Notes: generated by a model from the letters alone, not told the origin. Positions 9,888 through 22,179 are shown, counted from the first letter of the stretch. The stretch: DNA of 64,000 bases from Apiotrichum sp. Y4204 (GCA_025531455.1 JAMYHL010000049.1:1-64000), one strand, 5' to 3'. Program-made: numbers and translations.

Positions 9888-12800
9888 TCCTCACGTACCT
9901 CCGCGAACCCTGTGCGCCTATTCATGGTTGTCGCTCCCCGTTTCGGACGTGCTTTTCACCCTAACGGGGAGATCCAGCATCTCGGCTTCCTACAGGCTCG
10001 GAGCGTGCCCTTTCGGCACCTGGTGCGGCATCATGAGACACCGACCGAGACCTTTATTGTTATCCCGCCAGTACACGCCAGTCACCCTGCTGCCCCCTCT
10101 CCGCACTGGCAACCTTGTTCTTTTGTGTCTCACGCCGTGTGTTTCAACACGTTCCACCAGCCTACGAGAAATCGACTAGTGGAGCATATTCCTGGTATCC
10201 TGAACGCTTGGACATGGGAGTGGAGCAGGTCCGTGCGGTCCCGGCAGAAGTCAAATGGCCGCAGGTACCAGACAGATTGAATGGGTGGCGGCTGCGTTAC
10301 AGAAAGACTGTCTTTGTGGGTTACTGCGACGTGGCTGGATGCTGGCTTTGGCTCCTTGCCGCCAAACTGTTCACGAGCACCGGATGGCTCAGGTATCTGG
10401 TATCGATCATATCGAGCGGAGCGCCGCACCCCACACCGGGAGCCCGCAGCGGCAGGGCCGCACCGGCCCGGGTGAACTGGAGTCGACGCCACGTCGGTAC
10501 CAACCTTAGTCGGGGCCGTCAACTGTCCAAATTTGGTATGGTGATCAAAGATCAAAGCATGCATGGCGTATGTGGCGGGGAAGAAGAGGGATCGCGAGGG
10601 ATGAATGGAATGGGGCGTGTGGTGGCCCCCCGAGTCGGGCCAAACAGGGCTGGCGAGGATAACCGGAGGAGACGGCATCCCGCAGGGTTAACGCGCCGTG
10701 CTGAGGACTCGCGCCTCGGTCCTTGCAGAAATGTCGCAAACGCGTATGGAATGGATGCCCCGGAATGTGACCGCCCTGTACTCACCTGAGTACTCATCGT
10801 GTACAGCCCGTTCACATGCCGAGATGTCTTGGACCGGCTGGACCTGGGCATGCTGGGCATGGAGGGAAACAACGCCATGACCATCAGTACCAGGGTCACC
10901 TCGTGTTGTTTGCCCTGGGCCAGTCATGATACACTTCGAAACGAACGGCAGCGACTGCACGATGGGGCCGCGCCCCGACCGATAGCACGCGGCACGGACG
11001 GTGTTTTAGGCAAGTGTGGACCAGTACAAGCATGCATTTCACGTCATGTGTCACTCCGACCGCATGATCGCATGAACATGTGAAGCGCGTCTTGTGCGCT
11101 CGACTCGGCTCGGCGCTCGCTCGCCTTGCTCGTCTCTTGCGTGTATAATAAAATACAGTTTGGCCGTGTGGCGCGCGTAACGTGTATTCAGAGTATTCAG
11201 AGTAGAGTTACTCGCAATGTGCGCAATGTGGCGTGCCGCGCGTGAGATACAGTACTGTACCCAGACGATAGTGCGAGTCCCAGTCTCGGTCCAACCGTCA
11301 CGCTGAGGCGCCGCTTACGACACTGCGAGTGAATGCAACAGCGAGCGCACAATACACAAACAATGCGTACTACTACTGTGGATCGCACTGCGGCGGCTGC
11401 AACTAGCGTGTATCAACCGGGCCGGCATGGCTGCGGTATCTGTGGCGTCTGAATGGGCAGCTGACTACGTGCAGTCAGCCACGCGTCCACGATCACGATC
11501 ACGATCACTATCACTGACACTTTCTGGGACAGGCACTGTCTTGTGTTGCACCGATAAACAACAACAACATTCAGAAATGGTACACAGGTACTGTACATAC
11601 ATGAGATAGCTGCATAGCTGGCCAGTGGATGACATGGCCATGATCGAGATGTGGTTTAGCCGTGCGTAGCCGCATCAACCCGCATTGCGGACATGGTTTG
11701 GCGCTACCAGAGACGCGCCAGAAGTGGTAAAACCATGCCAAATACCCAGAGTTTGTTCTGGCGTGCCAAGTTATCCAAGAGATCCAAGTGATGAGGAGAG
11801 GGGGGATACGCAGAAGTTCTCCGAATCCGAGTTCTCCTGGTGTTGTCCATCGGCTCTCGGCTCTCGAGGCCCATTTCTCTTGTCCCGTCCCTCGCGGTCA
11901 CTGTAACTAGCTCGGCGGAAATGACGGCATTGGCGCGTTGCTGGCGCGTCGCATTCATGCTTGCAGTCTCTCCGGGGCGAGCTTAATTGGTACTCTGTAC
12001 CCCAACACCCATCAAACACGTCGAGTAGAGATGACCCCCCATGCAGCCAATGACTGCGGAGAGGTGGTGGGTGTCTTGGAGTATCAATTGGACAGTTGTC
12101 TTGGCTTTTGTGTCTGGGCCATGACGGCCCGCGGCCCAGTTGCTCTCTCGTCAGCATGTCAGCATGTGACCTCGATGACGACAGCAGGCACCAGCCAGTA
12201 CAGCGGTACTGAGGAGCTAGGTGAGAGCTAGGCGTCTGCACAACATCCTGGACCCACATCAAACAAGGTTCAGCAAAAGGTTTATACTCGCTCCGGGCAA
12301 AGCTGCGACGCCGCCGTCGTCAGTGCCGACGACGGAGTGCTACGTACTCGCGCGGTATGCGGCATGGGACACCGGGGGGCATGCGGATGGGGGGTGGGGG
12401 ATGCACTGCATGCAGCGCTATTCTGGCTCTCTGTTCCGAGACGCCCGCTTGTTCCTGGCTTCGCCGTCCTGACCGAACGTTTGGGGACATTCACTTGCTC
12501 TCTCGATCGAGCTCACCACCATCGTTGTTTGCGACTGTCGAGTAAACAGCAGTGCACCAGTTTGCACTCGCATCTCGCATTTCGCTCCTCCCCCCATCCA
12601 ATCCACCTTGTCTCGCCCCGTCTCGTCTCGTCCCGAGTCGTCACGTCCTCTGGTCTCGTCGCGTCGCCCGTGCACACTCTCTCCCCGACCCACGGTCCAG
12701 ATCCCACCACCCATCGGGCTCGTTGTCAGACGAGCGTCCTGTGCGTCCCTGTGGCCAGAGGACACTGCGCCGGTGCCCAGCGGGCGGTGGCGGACACGAG

Positions 12801-13798
12801 GACACGAGAGGGTTGTCCAAGGATCCAAGCAACACCGAGTGATACAGAGTATACAATACAAGGTACCCATTACCCCAGTAATCCTCTCTACTCGAGCTCG
12901 CTCGCCAGTCTCGCCCAGCGGCCCCAGGAGATCCATATTTCCTTGTCTTTGCGGTCGTGCATTTATCTCCTATCATCCCCATCCCCCATTCCTATCCCCC
13001 ATTCCATCTCTTGACTCTGGTCCAGGGACTTGTGCGGCAGCCACAGCCACGGAACAGCCACGACGCCGCCACCGAAGCACACGGCGCGCCGCGCGTATCA
13101 TTCTCATAAACGCACGAGCTCGAAGACAACCCATCCGTTGGCCGCTGGACGGCAGAGTTGAGAGCACCAGTCTCGGCAGAACGCCAGAGATGCAGCTGGC
13201 GTGAGTGGTCAGTGCAACGCGACGACATCGGGGATGAAATACGAAACACACGCAGGAAGGTAAACACTCGATTCTTTCTCGACTCTCTGTCTCTGCCTCG
13301 CGTTCTCTCTCACGTCGACGACGTCAACAGAGTGGGACGCAGCACAAGTATATATCCACCAGCCGCTTGTGGACGCGCCAAGAACCCTGTCCCTCTCGCT
13401 CTATTCTTTCACGACAATCATCTCGCCTTATTCCCCCGACCGACGACTATCACGTCTCCCTCTATCGAATCATCATTGTTGCCTCCACTCTATCAACGTC
13501 TCCTTACGACTGCCAACATCTTGCTTCGATTGAACGATCTGCTTCGCAAGTCAACCTGCTTCTAGTGCACTGTCTGTGTCTCGCATCAGGTGCTCGTGAC
13601 CAGGAGACAGGAGACGAGGACGGCGAGTCAACGCACAGCGAACACACCCTGTCCTCCCTTACCCCTCGAGCTTGCGCTCGAGCTCATCTGCTCTTCAGGC
13701 AATCAAACACGACACGCGAGTACGAGCACAAAGGCTCATTGCGCATAGCCTCCGACTGAAGCGACATCTGCGCTCTGCCAATAGGCAACATAATCACA
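9888..13798. other. Gene-poor 3.9 kb region; no supported gene
   Basis: I found no reading frame with a recognisable domain or a consistent set of splice sites on either strand. A (GATCAC)n-like tract lies at 11489-11515. From about 12480 to 13798 the plus strand is C/T-rich (TCTCGTCTCG, CCCATTCCTATCCCCCATTCC), which looks like a long promoter and leader for the gene at 13799. An ATG at 13191 is followed at once by a GTGAGT donor and may mark a leader exon. A non-coding RNA cannot be excluded. Confidence 0.5.
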
Positions 13799-15664
13799 AT
13801 GGACTTTCCAACGGTCGCCCAGGCCCCATCCGTGGTCTCTCCTCCCACTTCTCCATTCCCGTACTCGCAACCCGCGCACTCGACATCATCCACATCACTC
13901 ACCCCCCGCATGGCCCAGTCGCCGACGTTTGAGTACACCTCGAACTTGGCACCGATATCTGCTGGGCGCCACCGCAGGCAGCTCTCCATCCTGCGGCCCA
14001 AGAAACGTCCATACACTCTTCACGACATTTCTCGCCCGTACCCGTGCCAGGTGCATACTGCTCATCGGATGACAGTGCTTGCCGCTCCTGTTCCCCAGGC
14101 CAAGCAGGAAACCTACAAGCAAGCAAACGGCACGCTACCGAGAATCGCATCAATCAGCAGGCTCAAGGGCTCAAGAGAACCCAGAGGGCGTCCGACCCAC
14201 CTCCTTATAGACACTGAAGCTGCAAACGAGTTGAGTGGCGCAAACAATATCACCGTTGTGGACGGGCGTGCCACAATGCCCAGCCCCCGGCGACGGAGAC
14301 AAGGCTCATTAGCAAGTGTCTTCCAGCGTCGCATGCCGGCCACCCCTCCCCCTTCGCCGCTCGTCGTTCTCGGCTTCTCCAGCCAGGTTGCTCTTACTGA
14401 GCCACGACCCTCACCGTCGCCGGCTCTTACCCCGGTGGATGCTGCCTGGCCATCATCGGCCCCCGCGACCATTCGGGGCCCACATCCCCTATCGGCTGTC
14501 GCCCTCTCAAGTGCATCCCTACAGAAGGCAGGACACAGGCGCACCCTATCACACAAGGTGCGGAGCCTGTTCGTTGGGCTCGTGCACCGCCGTCGGGCGG
14601 ACTGTGACAACGAAGACAAAGAGAACGAGGACGCGAATCGCAATGGTTCTAGCGCTAGGGACTCTGACGAGGAGGGCTCGCCGGTTCCACCCGGCTTTGG
14701 TGCACCACTGCGCCCACATCGCTCCCCAGGTGCAGCAAGCTTCCACGTTACCACACAGCTCCGCCGGCTGAGCCCCATCACGCCAACGCGCTCGTCGTCA
14801 CCACCATCACGCAGCGCGTCTCACGCGTCGCGCGACTCGGCATACTCGACGAGTACCCCGCCACACCTGGTCGTGCGGCCGCGGACTCGGCGGCAACACC
14901 GTCGCACAGGATGCTACCGTGGCAGCGACGAAAGCGACGACGATGCCGATGATGAGCGGGGGCCCGAGCCTTCTGGGTACAGCAAGGACGATGACGGCGA
15001 TGTGTCTCGCTTCAAGCCCGATGCCGAGGACGACATGAGCCAGCAGAGCACGCCACAGCTCAGCAATGATCGCCCGTGTACCCCGTTCGGACTGTACCCC
15101 GACAATCCAGCGGATACATCTCCGGCGGTACAGAAACAGGCGCCCTTTCCACGGATGCGCGGCATTCGGCCACACACCCCAATGTCGATGCTCTCCGCCC
15201 CGACCACCGCCATGTCAATGATATCCGTGGAGCGCAGGAGCACCGACACGGGCCGCCCGAGCTTCTTCATGGAGCGTGAGCGGCCAGTATCTTCAACGTC
15301 CAGTCCGCTTCGTCGCAGTGTATACACCGAACGCAGCCGACCTTCCACTGATCTGACTCAGTCAATCATGGACTCCAGCTCTGCGACCCACAGCTTCTCT
15401 AGCTTTCCACGCGACTCACACCCGCGGTTCAAACCCCGCCGGGTGAGTGGCGCGGTCGCCAGAGCCAAAGCCCTCGAGTCCCGGTTTAGCGACTCGTCGG
15501 ACTCGGAGGGTGAAGGCGAGGGCAAATCGGTCTGTATGGAAATACCCGACCGCCCACGGCCGACGTCCCCATTCCGCCGCCCCTGGAGCTCGATGCCCGA
15601 CCTCGTGCGCGAACAACTGCGCGCTCTCGCTGGCCGGAGAGGAAAGAGCCTCGAGCTTCAGTAG
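13799..15664 (+). CDS. Disordered Ser/Pro/Arg-rich protein of unknown function
   Basis: A single uninterrupted frame of 621 codons from ATG to TAG, unusual in this intron-rich window. Composition is Ser/Pro/Arg-rich throughout, with repeated SP and RxxS sites typical of kinase targets. An Asp/Glu-rich segment (DESDDDADDERGPEP, about residues 381-395) and a C-terminal RPWSSMPDLVREQLRALAGR helix-like motif (about residues 593-612) are the only distinctive blocks. No catalytic domain, membrane segment or signal peptide is visible. A long C/T-rich leader precedes it. I do not recognise the family; a cytoplasmic regulatory or cytoskeletal role would be guesswork. Confidence 0.75.
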   Translation: MDFPTVAQAPSVVSPPTSPFPYSQPAHSTSSTSLTPRMAQSPTFEYTSNLAPISAGRHRRQLSILRPKKRPYTLHDISRPYPCQVHTAHRMTVLAAPVPQAKQETYKQANGTLPRIASISRLKGSREPRGRPTHLLIDTEAANELSGANNITVVDGRATMPSPRRRRQGSLASVFQRRMPATPPPSPLVVLGFSSQVALTEPRPSPSPALTPVDAAWPSSAPATIRGPHPLSAVALSSASLQKAGHRRTLSHKVRSLFVGLVHRRRADCDNEDKENEDANRNGSSARDSDEEGSPVPPGFGAPLRPHRSPGAASFHVTTQLRRLSPITPTRSSSPPSRSASHASRDSAYSTSTPPHLVVRPRTRRQHRRTGCYRGSDESDDDADDERGPEPSGYSKDDDGDVSRFKPDAEDDMSQQSTPQLSNDRPCTPFGLYPDNPADTSPAVQKQAPFPRMRGIRPHTPMSMLSAPTTAMSMISVERRSTDTGRPSFFMERERPVSSTSSPLRRSVYTERSRPSTDLTQSIMDSSSATHSFSSFPRDSHPRFKPRRVSGAVARAKALESRFSDSSDSEGEGEGKSVCMEIPDRPRPTSPFRRPWSSMPDLVREQLRALAGRRGKSLELQ

Positions 15665-16576
15665 TATGTGGCGGCAAAATCAGAACTATCTACGAACGTA
15701 CGATGGAGAACGACGAAAGATTTGACGACCGGCACAGGCGTCCTGACGCTACTTGTCTTGTAATGATCTTACGACTGTGATGTACATGTTGTTTGCACTG
15801 CATTCCTCTGTAGAGTGCCATACGATCACCGGGCATTGGGCCGCAGCATGGGAATGGCCGTCCTCGACGGACAGCCACTTCAGAACCATCTCACAATGGC
15901 GCACTCTGTCAGTCGCTCTGGGCCGAGACCGAGTCTGAGGGCAGGGTACAGGTTTGCCGACCAAGTACAGAGTTGCAACTATCGTCTGTGGTATCATTAT
16001 GTCACAGATTTGAGGTGATAGAAGTCTTTGATAATGACGGTGGCGGTCTCCCCTCATTCTTGCCGCGGCTGTCTCCGAAGGTGAACTGCGCCCACGTTGG
16101 ACACGGCCAACCCCAGCCCGCATGACCATATCTCTCTTGGCATGATTGATGAACGATAAACAGCCTGATTACTCTCGCTAACAGTGTTGTGCATGTGCAC
16201 TGCGCATCACATTGCGTCCGACTTTGTTCTTATACTGTATCTGTATCAGCCATGGGGGTCCAGGGCTTGTATTCATTCCCCGGTGACCTCATCACGCGTA
16301 GCCCCGACCAGGGCAGCGGGTGACTGCGTAAGGTTGCCGCGCGCGCGGGGATGCTCAAAGTGGCAAGCGGCTGATAAGGGCCGGACAGCGATTGGGATCC
16401 TTGTTCCTTGAAGTTTGTCCGTTTAGGCATAAACCAAACCCGGCCCCACACAAGAACGAGCACCCAGGGTGTGGTGAGGAGAGGTGACTTGGGAGGTGAA
16501 TGAAGCGAAGGGGGGTAGCGAAGGGGAGTATATGAAGACGAGGACGTAGAGCGATCAGTCCCCATCGTTGTCCCCC
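15665..16576. other. Intergenic region with polyamine oxidase promoter
   Basis: About 0.9 kb without a plausible gene. A TATA-like motif (GTATATGAAG) near 16528 lies about 50 bp before the next start codon. Nothing else was recognised. Confidence 0.5.
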
Positions 16577-18289
16577 ATGACCCGCACGCTATCGCTCCTC
16601 CTCGCCGCCCTAGGCCCGCTAGCCCTCGCGAGCGACGACATCCACCACGCGCAGGTCGTCATTCTCGGGGGCGGGATCGCGGGCATCTCGCTCGCGCGCT
16701 CCCTTGTCTTCGAGCATGGGATCAGCGACATTGTGCTTATCGAGGCGCGTGACGAGCTCGGCGGCCGCGCGCACACTGAGACACTCACCAACAGCGAGGG
16801 CGGCGAGGTGGTCGTCGAGAAGGGGTGTAATTGGATCCAGGGGCCGGGTCGCGAGCCGATTGAAGAGCTCGCCAAGAAGTGGGGACTGCAGACCGCGACG
16901 CAGAATTACTCGGATACGACGTGGTTTGAGGGCCTTGGGCTTGAGGCGAACGGAAAGCGTGGACACTGGCTCGATGCCGATGAACAGGAGGCGTTCATGG
17001 CTCCTTACGACAACTTTCTCGCGAACGCGCCGGGGTACTCTGGTATGTGGAGGTTGCGTCGGCGGACTGACAGAAGACTGGCGCACGAACAACTCGCTCG
17101 TGGATCTCTCGGTGCGCGTCGCGAGCTCCATCATGGACTGGATCCCCGTAAACGCCTTGCAGAACGTGTACGAGTACTGGAACATCGACTACACGTTCGC
17201 CCAGCCGCCCGAGGACAGCAGCTTTGCCAATGCGTTCTCACAGGAGGCCGGCATTGAGCTCGAAGTGGACCAGTTTGTGGTTGACCAGCGGTAGGTGTTA
17301 GCGAGTACTGCCGCTGACGTGCAGTGGATACAAACACATCTTCTTACAGGAGGCACGCGAGATCTTTGGTCAGAACTTCGAGGACCCCCGCCTGAAGCTC
17401 TCCACAACCGTCAAGACAATCGACTACTCGGGGCTGCAGAACGGATCCGGGGAGATTGTGGTCAAGACCGACAAGGGCAAGTTTGCTGCGCCGCACGTCG
17501 TCTCGACCTTCAGCGTCGGGGTCCTGCAGCACCAGGACGTGCAGTGGGTGCCGCGGTTGCCGGATTGGAAGAAGGAGGCCATCTTCACGTTTGCGATGGC
17601 GACGTACCAGAAGATCTTCCTCATCTTCCCTACCCAGTTCTGGGGAGACGAGCAGGTGCGTCTGGAGTAATAGTCAGCACTAATCCCAGTACGTCATGTA
17701 TGCCGACCCCGACCTCCGCGGCCGATACGCCGTCTGGCAAAACATCAACGCCCCGGGCTTCTTCCCCCAGAACACTACCAACAACATCATCATGGTGACG
17801 GCAACTGACACGTTCGCACGGCGCAACGAGGAGTTCTCCGACCAGGAGATCCTCAAGGAGACGATGGGTGTCCTCCGCGAGATGTACGGCCCGGACATCC
17901 CGGACCCGGATGACATCCTCGTGCCGCGCTGGACGCTCGACCCACTGTACCGCGGGTCGTACTCCAACTGGCCGCTCGGGGCGCTGGACGAGCACCACGC
18001 AAACCTCGGGCAACCGATCGGCGGCGGCCGCTCCTGGCTACATTTCACGGGCGAGGCCATGTCGGTCGAGCTGTTCGGATACGTCCAGGGGGCGTGGGAT
18101 GAGGGAATCAACACGGCGACCGCAATCGCCCAATGCTTCCACAATGCCACGTGTCCCGAGGCTATGGTGTTCGAGGCCCTCAAGGTCTGCGATCAGATGC
18201 AGACCACGTTCGCGAAGCGTGGACTGGGAAAACGATACCAGCGGCGCGGAGGCGGAAGCCCCCGCCGGCACGCTATCCTTCGGTCGTAA
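16577..18289 (+). CDS. Secreted flavin amine oxidase, polyamine-oxidase-like
   Basis: Exons 16577-17042, 17074-17290, 17325-17655 and 17690-18289 encode 537 aa, close to fungal polyamine oxidases. Residues 1-19 (hydrophobic core LSLLLAALGPLALAS) form a likely signal peptide, so the enzyme is probably secreted or vacuolar. The FAD-binding dinucleotide fold starts at VVILGGGIAG (27-36) with IEARDELGGRA following. GCNWIQGPG and, near the C-terminus, LHFTGEAMS (about residues 470-478) are the substrate/FAD motifs of the family. The enzyme would oxidise spermine or spermidine derivatives, releasing H2O2. The last 50 residues are basic and degenerate (KRGLGKRYQRRGGG) and resemble no targeting signal I can name. 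The amine substrate is inferred from the family only. Confidence 0.88.
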
Positions 18290-19209
18290 GCTCATGACGG
18301 GGTGCCGGAACATAGGATACTGATTAAGTGGAAGGTGAGGGTCCGGTGCGTGTGGGCGTCGGTGTCACTGAAACACTGGCCCCGGGAGCTCGGACCATTG
18401 AGGATAATCGATATGTATTGGCCGATAGGATGCAACTGTGTCTCGCAATTGTGTTCCTGGTTCTGAGGCAGGGGCCACAAGTTTGCCTGGGATGCTTCCT
18501 GAAATCTCAAACAGCGCTCGGGGGAAGAGGTGGCCTCGATCATGAGGGTAGAAGATAAGAGTAACACATTTCTCACGCGCTGTCACCCGTCACACTGCGC
18601 CTCGGTCCCAGATGATACTCGAACGTGTGTGCTAATGTGTGGGTAGGAAGTCCTCGCCAAAGACGGACCATGTGCGGACGCTACATCGCGTAAATCGTTT
18701 CCTGCGCGGCCGAATCATGCGGGCCTGAGAAGATGATATGAGGACAGGTCAGTCTGTTAGTTTGTCAGTCCAGTCCGGAGTGTGATAGTGAAAGTACCGC
18801 TTCAACCTGGAGGCTTGGTTTGGTGTCCAAGAAAACTCGAATATCCTCCTTCATCCTCCTTCATCCTCCTTTTTCTTCTCAACGTGTTAGTTGGCCTGCT
18901 GGGATAGAGAACTGTCAATATCAATGATGAAGACGAGGGAGAGAGGAAGTAACAGACGACAGGTCTCAACTCTCTGGATCTCTGGGGGGTACGAATCGGC
19001 CACGCGCCACGAGCGGCCACGCGCCACGCGAACAGTCATGGGCACGCGCTGCACACGTGTATTTGATTCCGAGAACCTCCACGGCATGACCGTCGTCATT
19101 CCCGCGATCTCAATGAACAGCCAGCAACGATTCGGGAAATGTCCATCGTCAACAACAGACCACGCACCTCATCCCCACATTTCATTCAAAAGCACAGCTC
19201 GCACAACCC
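18290..19209. other. Intergenic spacer with COG7 promoter
   Basis: No gene seen. The stretch includes a 10-bp direct repeat ATCCTCCTTC (three copies, 18843-18871) and a duplicated GGCCACGCGCCACG block (about 18999-19029). Either could be a promoter element of COG7, whose ATG is at 19210. Confidence 0.5.
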
Positions 19210-22179
19210 ATGGCGAGCAAAACGGCCGCATCGCCAGATGGGCAAAGCGCGAACGGGGCGTCGAGCATTCCCGGCGTGGTAGACCTCAGCAACGACGTCG
19301 ACGCCGGACATACGGAACTCGAGCTCGACACGTCGCCAGACACCCTCGACCCGCTCTCGTCGCTGACTGCGCTCGCGAGCGCGCTGGACAGCTACGAGGA
19401 TGTTCCGGCGTTTCTTAATAGCATCCTTGAGCCGCATCTCCCACCCACTCTCCCGGCCGCGAGCGAGGCGCTGAAGCCCGACCTCGCGCCGATAGAGCGT
19501 CAGCTCAACGACCTCCTCACCCGCCTGGCGCTCCTCAGCCAGGACACGGGGGCTGCTCTTGAGCAGTCGATCAACGACGTGTCTCGCACTGTTCCGCGCC
19601 TGACGTATGATCTGCAGTTTATGCGCGAGAGCGCCGTCAGCCTTCAAGGATCGCTCCAGCTTGTCCAGGACCGCGTCGCGCGCCAGACAGCTGTCCCGAC
19701 GCTGGGCCACTCCAGTCCCACATCTGAGCGGAAGGCTTCCATGGCGGTTGCAGGAGTTCCGGAGAGCAGCGAGACACGGACACACCGCGCGCTAGAGCGT
19801 CTCGAGTATCTTGACAAACTGAAGACGCGGATGGAGAGTGCACGGGATGTGCTCGCCGAGGCCGAGAGCTGGTCGTCGCTCGAGAGCGAAATCACGTCGT
19901 TCATCGCCGACAAGAAGTGGTCACAGGCAGGAGAGCGCCTGGCCGAGGCGTCAAAGTCCCTCAAGGTCTTCCAGTCTGCCGACGGCGAGTACGAGTCGAA
20001 GCGGTCGCTGCTGGTGTCGTTGCAGAACGAGTTGGAGACGGCATTGTCCGCCGCGCTCAAGGAGGCGATCTCAAAGGTGGATACCGCAGCATGTGCTTCG
20101 TTCCACGATATCTTCCGCCTCATGGACCGTGAAGTCGAGTTCCAAAACTACTACCTCTCCGCGCGCCGCCTGCCGATCACGACCGCATGGGCGCAGGCCC
20201 CCATCGCCGACACGGATGACGAGAAGGACGAGACCTCGAGCCCGACCGAGCCGACTGAGCCCGAGCCGTTCCACGCATTCCTTGCACGATTTTACGCTCT
20301 CTTCCTCCAGACAATCGAGAGCGAACGCTCCCAGATCCCCACCATCTTTCCCACCGATTCGGCCACGTCCATCCTATCCCAGTTCATCCAAGGCACGCTC
20401 GACGAGCTCTCGCCGTCATTCCACAGCCGCCTCCAGAGCTTGGCGGAGTTCCATGGTGACAAGGCGCTTCCGGAACTGATCCTTGCTTTCCAGGCAACGG
20501 AGCAGTTCGGCCTTGCTGTCCAGGGCATCATGGATCGCGTCGCGTTCAATGCCCAAGGCACCCAGGGTACCCATGGTGGCATATCGCCCTCAGTCCTCAA
20601 TGGTCTGCATCGTGTAGGATCCTCGCCGATTGCTGTCTCCCCCGGTCCTATCAACTCCTCTCCATCGTCTCCCATCGTGACGGCCGGTAAGCCGGTGCGC
20701 ACGCCCTCTAACCATCCATCTCGTCTATCCATGTCGCATCGCCTCTCCAGGAGCATCAGCATAGCGACAACGGCGGACGGCGGATCATCCCCAGGCAGCG
20801 CGCCGTCACCGTGGGAGTCGACTCTGTACGAGCCGTTCCTTGACCTTCAGTCTACGTACCCAACCCTCGAGAAACGGTACCTCTCGTATCTCCTCAAGAC
20901 CGACCCTGGGATCACCAGCCCGGTCAACAAGGACAACCCCTCGCGGACACTCACCAGCCGCGTTACCGCAATGTTCTCTGTGGGCGACGACGCCATTGTT
21001 CGCTGCATCTCCTTTACGCATGGTTACGGCGCGATGGGGCTGGTGGAGGCGCTCAACTTCCTTCTGCAGACCTTCCTCGCCGCCAACGCGGATATCTTGG
21101 AAAATGCGCGAGTTGCGGCACGCGATACAACAGGGCAGCACGACGAACTGGACTTTGATGGTCTCGACTACTCAACCGAGGATTGGGGCGCGTTCCAGCT
21201 CGGCCTACACGTGCTTGAGGCGTGCCGGGGGATCCGTGACCGTCTGACAGCGTTTGAAGGGAAGCTTGCCCTCGCACTCGCGGGCATCAACCAGACACTG
21301 AGCCTGTCGCCGTCTGACCCTACGGGCTTCGCAATGGCCCACATGGTCACCACGATTGGCGCCATCTCCCTGCTGCAGCAATCGACTCTCAATACTGCCG
21401 AGTTGCACAACACCGTGTCTGGATTGGCGACGACCACGCGCCCGGAATTCAAGCTGGATCGCGCTCGTGAAGCCGTCTCATCATACACGCGCTCGGCACA
21501 GGTGTTCCTGCAGGGCATCATTCTCTCGCCGCTCCAGGCCCAGCTGGACGGCTACCCGTCACTCGCCGTATGGTCGCAGCCGGACAAGGCGCCGAAGCGG
21601 GGCGAGCTCCAGATCCCCAGCTTCTCCCTCTCCCCGACGGATACGATCGTGCGCGTCGCCGAGGGTCTCCTCAACCTCCTCCGCGTGTTTGAAGTGTACG
21701 CGGCGGATGATGCACTTGCCTTCTCCATCGAGACGCTGCCCTTCGTCGACGTCGAGTCACTCAAGGAGCTTCTCGAACCGAGCCCGGCCAAGCCTGCCGA
21801 CGCCCTCGCGGGTAACACGACGCCTGGTGGATCAAACACGCCGAGCACACCAGCTGCGGGTGCACCAGAGACAGCGCTTTCCGCCGAGGCGGTGCTCTCA
21901 ACCTGGGTATCGTCCCTCGCGCTCTCGCTCCTCTCCCACTTGACGCGCACGACATTGCCCGCGATCCGCAATCTCTCCACAACAGGCGCGGCGCAGCTCG
22001 CCTCGGACCTCGGATACCTTTCGCCTACGGTAGGCGCGCTCGGCGTCGAGTGGGAAGATCTTGAGCGTTGGCGCGAGGCGGCCGAGTGCAAGGACCAGGC
22101 CGAGTGGAGGGAGCGGGCTGGCGACGAGGTCAACAAGGGGGTATGGGCGGTCATGGGCATGCTGAGAGGGTGGAACTAG
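19210..22179 (+). CDS. COG7: Conserved oligomeric Golgi complex subunit 7
   Basis: A single exon of 989 codons. COG7 is a lobe B subunit of the COG tether, which captures retrograde vesicles at the Golgi and keeps glycosyltransferases in place. The N-terminus has the family layout: an acidic/disordered start, then LDSYEDVPAFLNSILEPHLP (about residues 59-79), a helical coiled-coil region (IERQLNDLLTRLALLSQDTG; LERLEYLDKLKTRMESARDV), and a long alpha-solenoid to the end. A Ser/Pro-rich linker at about residues 455-530 interrupts the solenoid. Length is somewhat above animal COG7, explained by this linker. The start ATG is the first in frame; upstream there is promoter-like sequence. Single-exon structure is atypical here but the frame is continuous. 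Confidence 0.85.
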   Translation: MASKTAASPDGQSANGASSIPGVVDLSNDVDAGHTELELDTSPDTLDPLSSLTALASALDSYEDVPAFLNSILEPHLPPTLPAASEALKPDLAPIERQLNDLLTRLALLSQDTGAALEQSINDVSRTVPRLTYDLQFMRESAVSLQGSLQLVQDRVARQTAVPTLGHSSPTSERKASMAVAGVPESSETRTHRALERLEYLDKLKTRMESARDVLAEAESWSSLESEITSFIADKKWSQAGERLAEASKSLKVFQSADGEYESKRSLLVSLQNELETALSAALKEAISKVDTAACASFHDIFRLMDREVEFQNYYLSARRLPITTAWAQAPIADTDDEKDETSSPTEPTEPEPFHAFLARFYALFLQTIESERSQIPTIFPTDSATSILSQFIQGTLDELSPSFHSRLQSLAEFHGDKALPELILAFQATEQFGLAVQGIMDRVAFNAQGTQGTHGGISPSVLNGLHRVGSSPIAVSPGPINSSPSSPIVTAGKPVRTPSNHPSRLSMSHRLSRSISIATTADGGSSPGSAPSPWESTLYEPFLDLQSTYPTLEKRYLSYLLKTDPGITSPVNKDNPSRTLTSRVTAMFSVGDDAIVRCISFTHGYGAMGLVEALNFLLQTFLAANADILENARVAARDTTGQHDELDFDGLDYSTEDWGAFQLGLHVLEACRGIRDRLTAFEGKLALALAGINQTLSLSPSDPTGFAMAHMVTTIGAISLLQQSTLNTAELHNTVSGLATTTRPEFKLDRAREAVSSYTRSAQVFLQGIILSPLQAQLDGYPSLAVWSQPDKAPKRGELQIPSFSLSPTDTIVRVAEGLLNLLRVFEVYAADDALAFSIETLPFVDVESLKELLEPSPAKPADALAGNTTPGGSNTPSTPAAGAPETALSAEAVLSTWVSSLALSLLSHLTRTTLPAIRNLSTTGAAQLASDLGYLSPTVGALGVEWEDLERWREAAECKDQAEWRERAGDEVNKGVWAVMGMLRGWN

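Noticed and set aside
10115..10789. A 224-codon plus-strand open frame in the gene-poor region
   Set aside because: It begins with a non-ATG codon, has no recognisable domain, is Arg/Gly/Trp-rich as random GC-rich DNA, and no splice pattern extends it.
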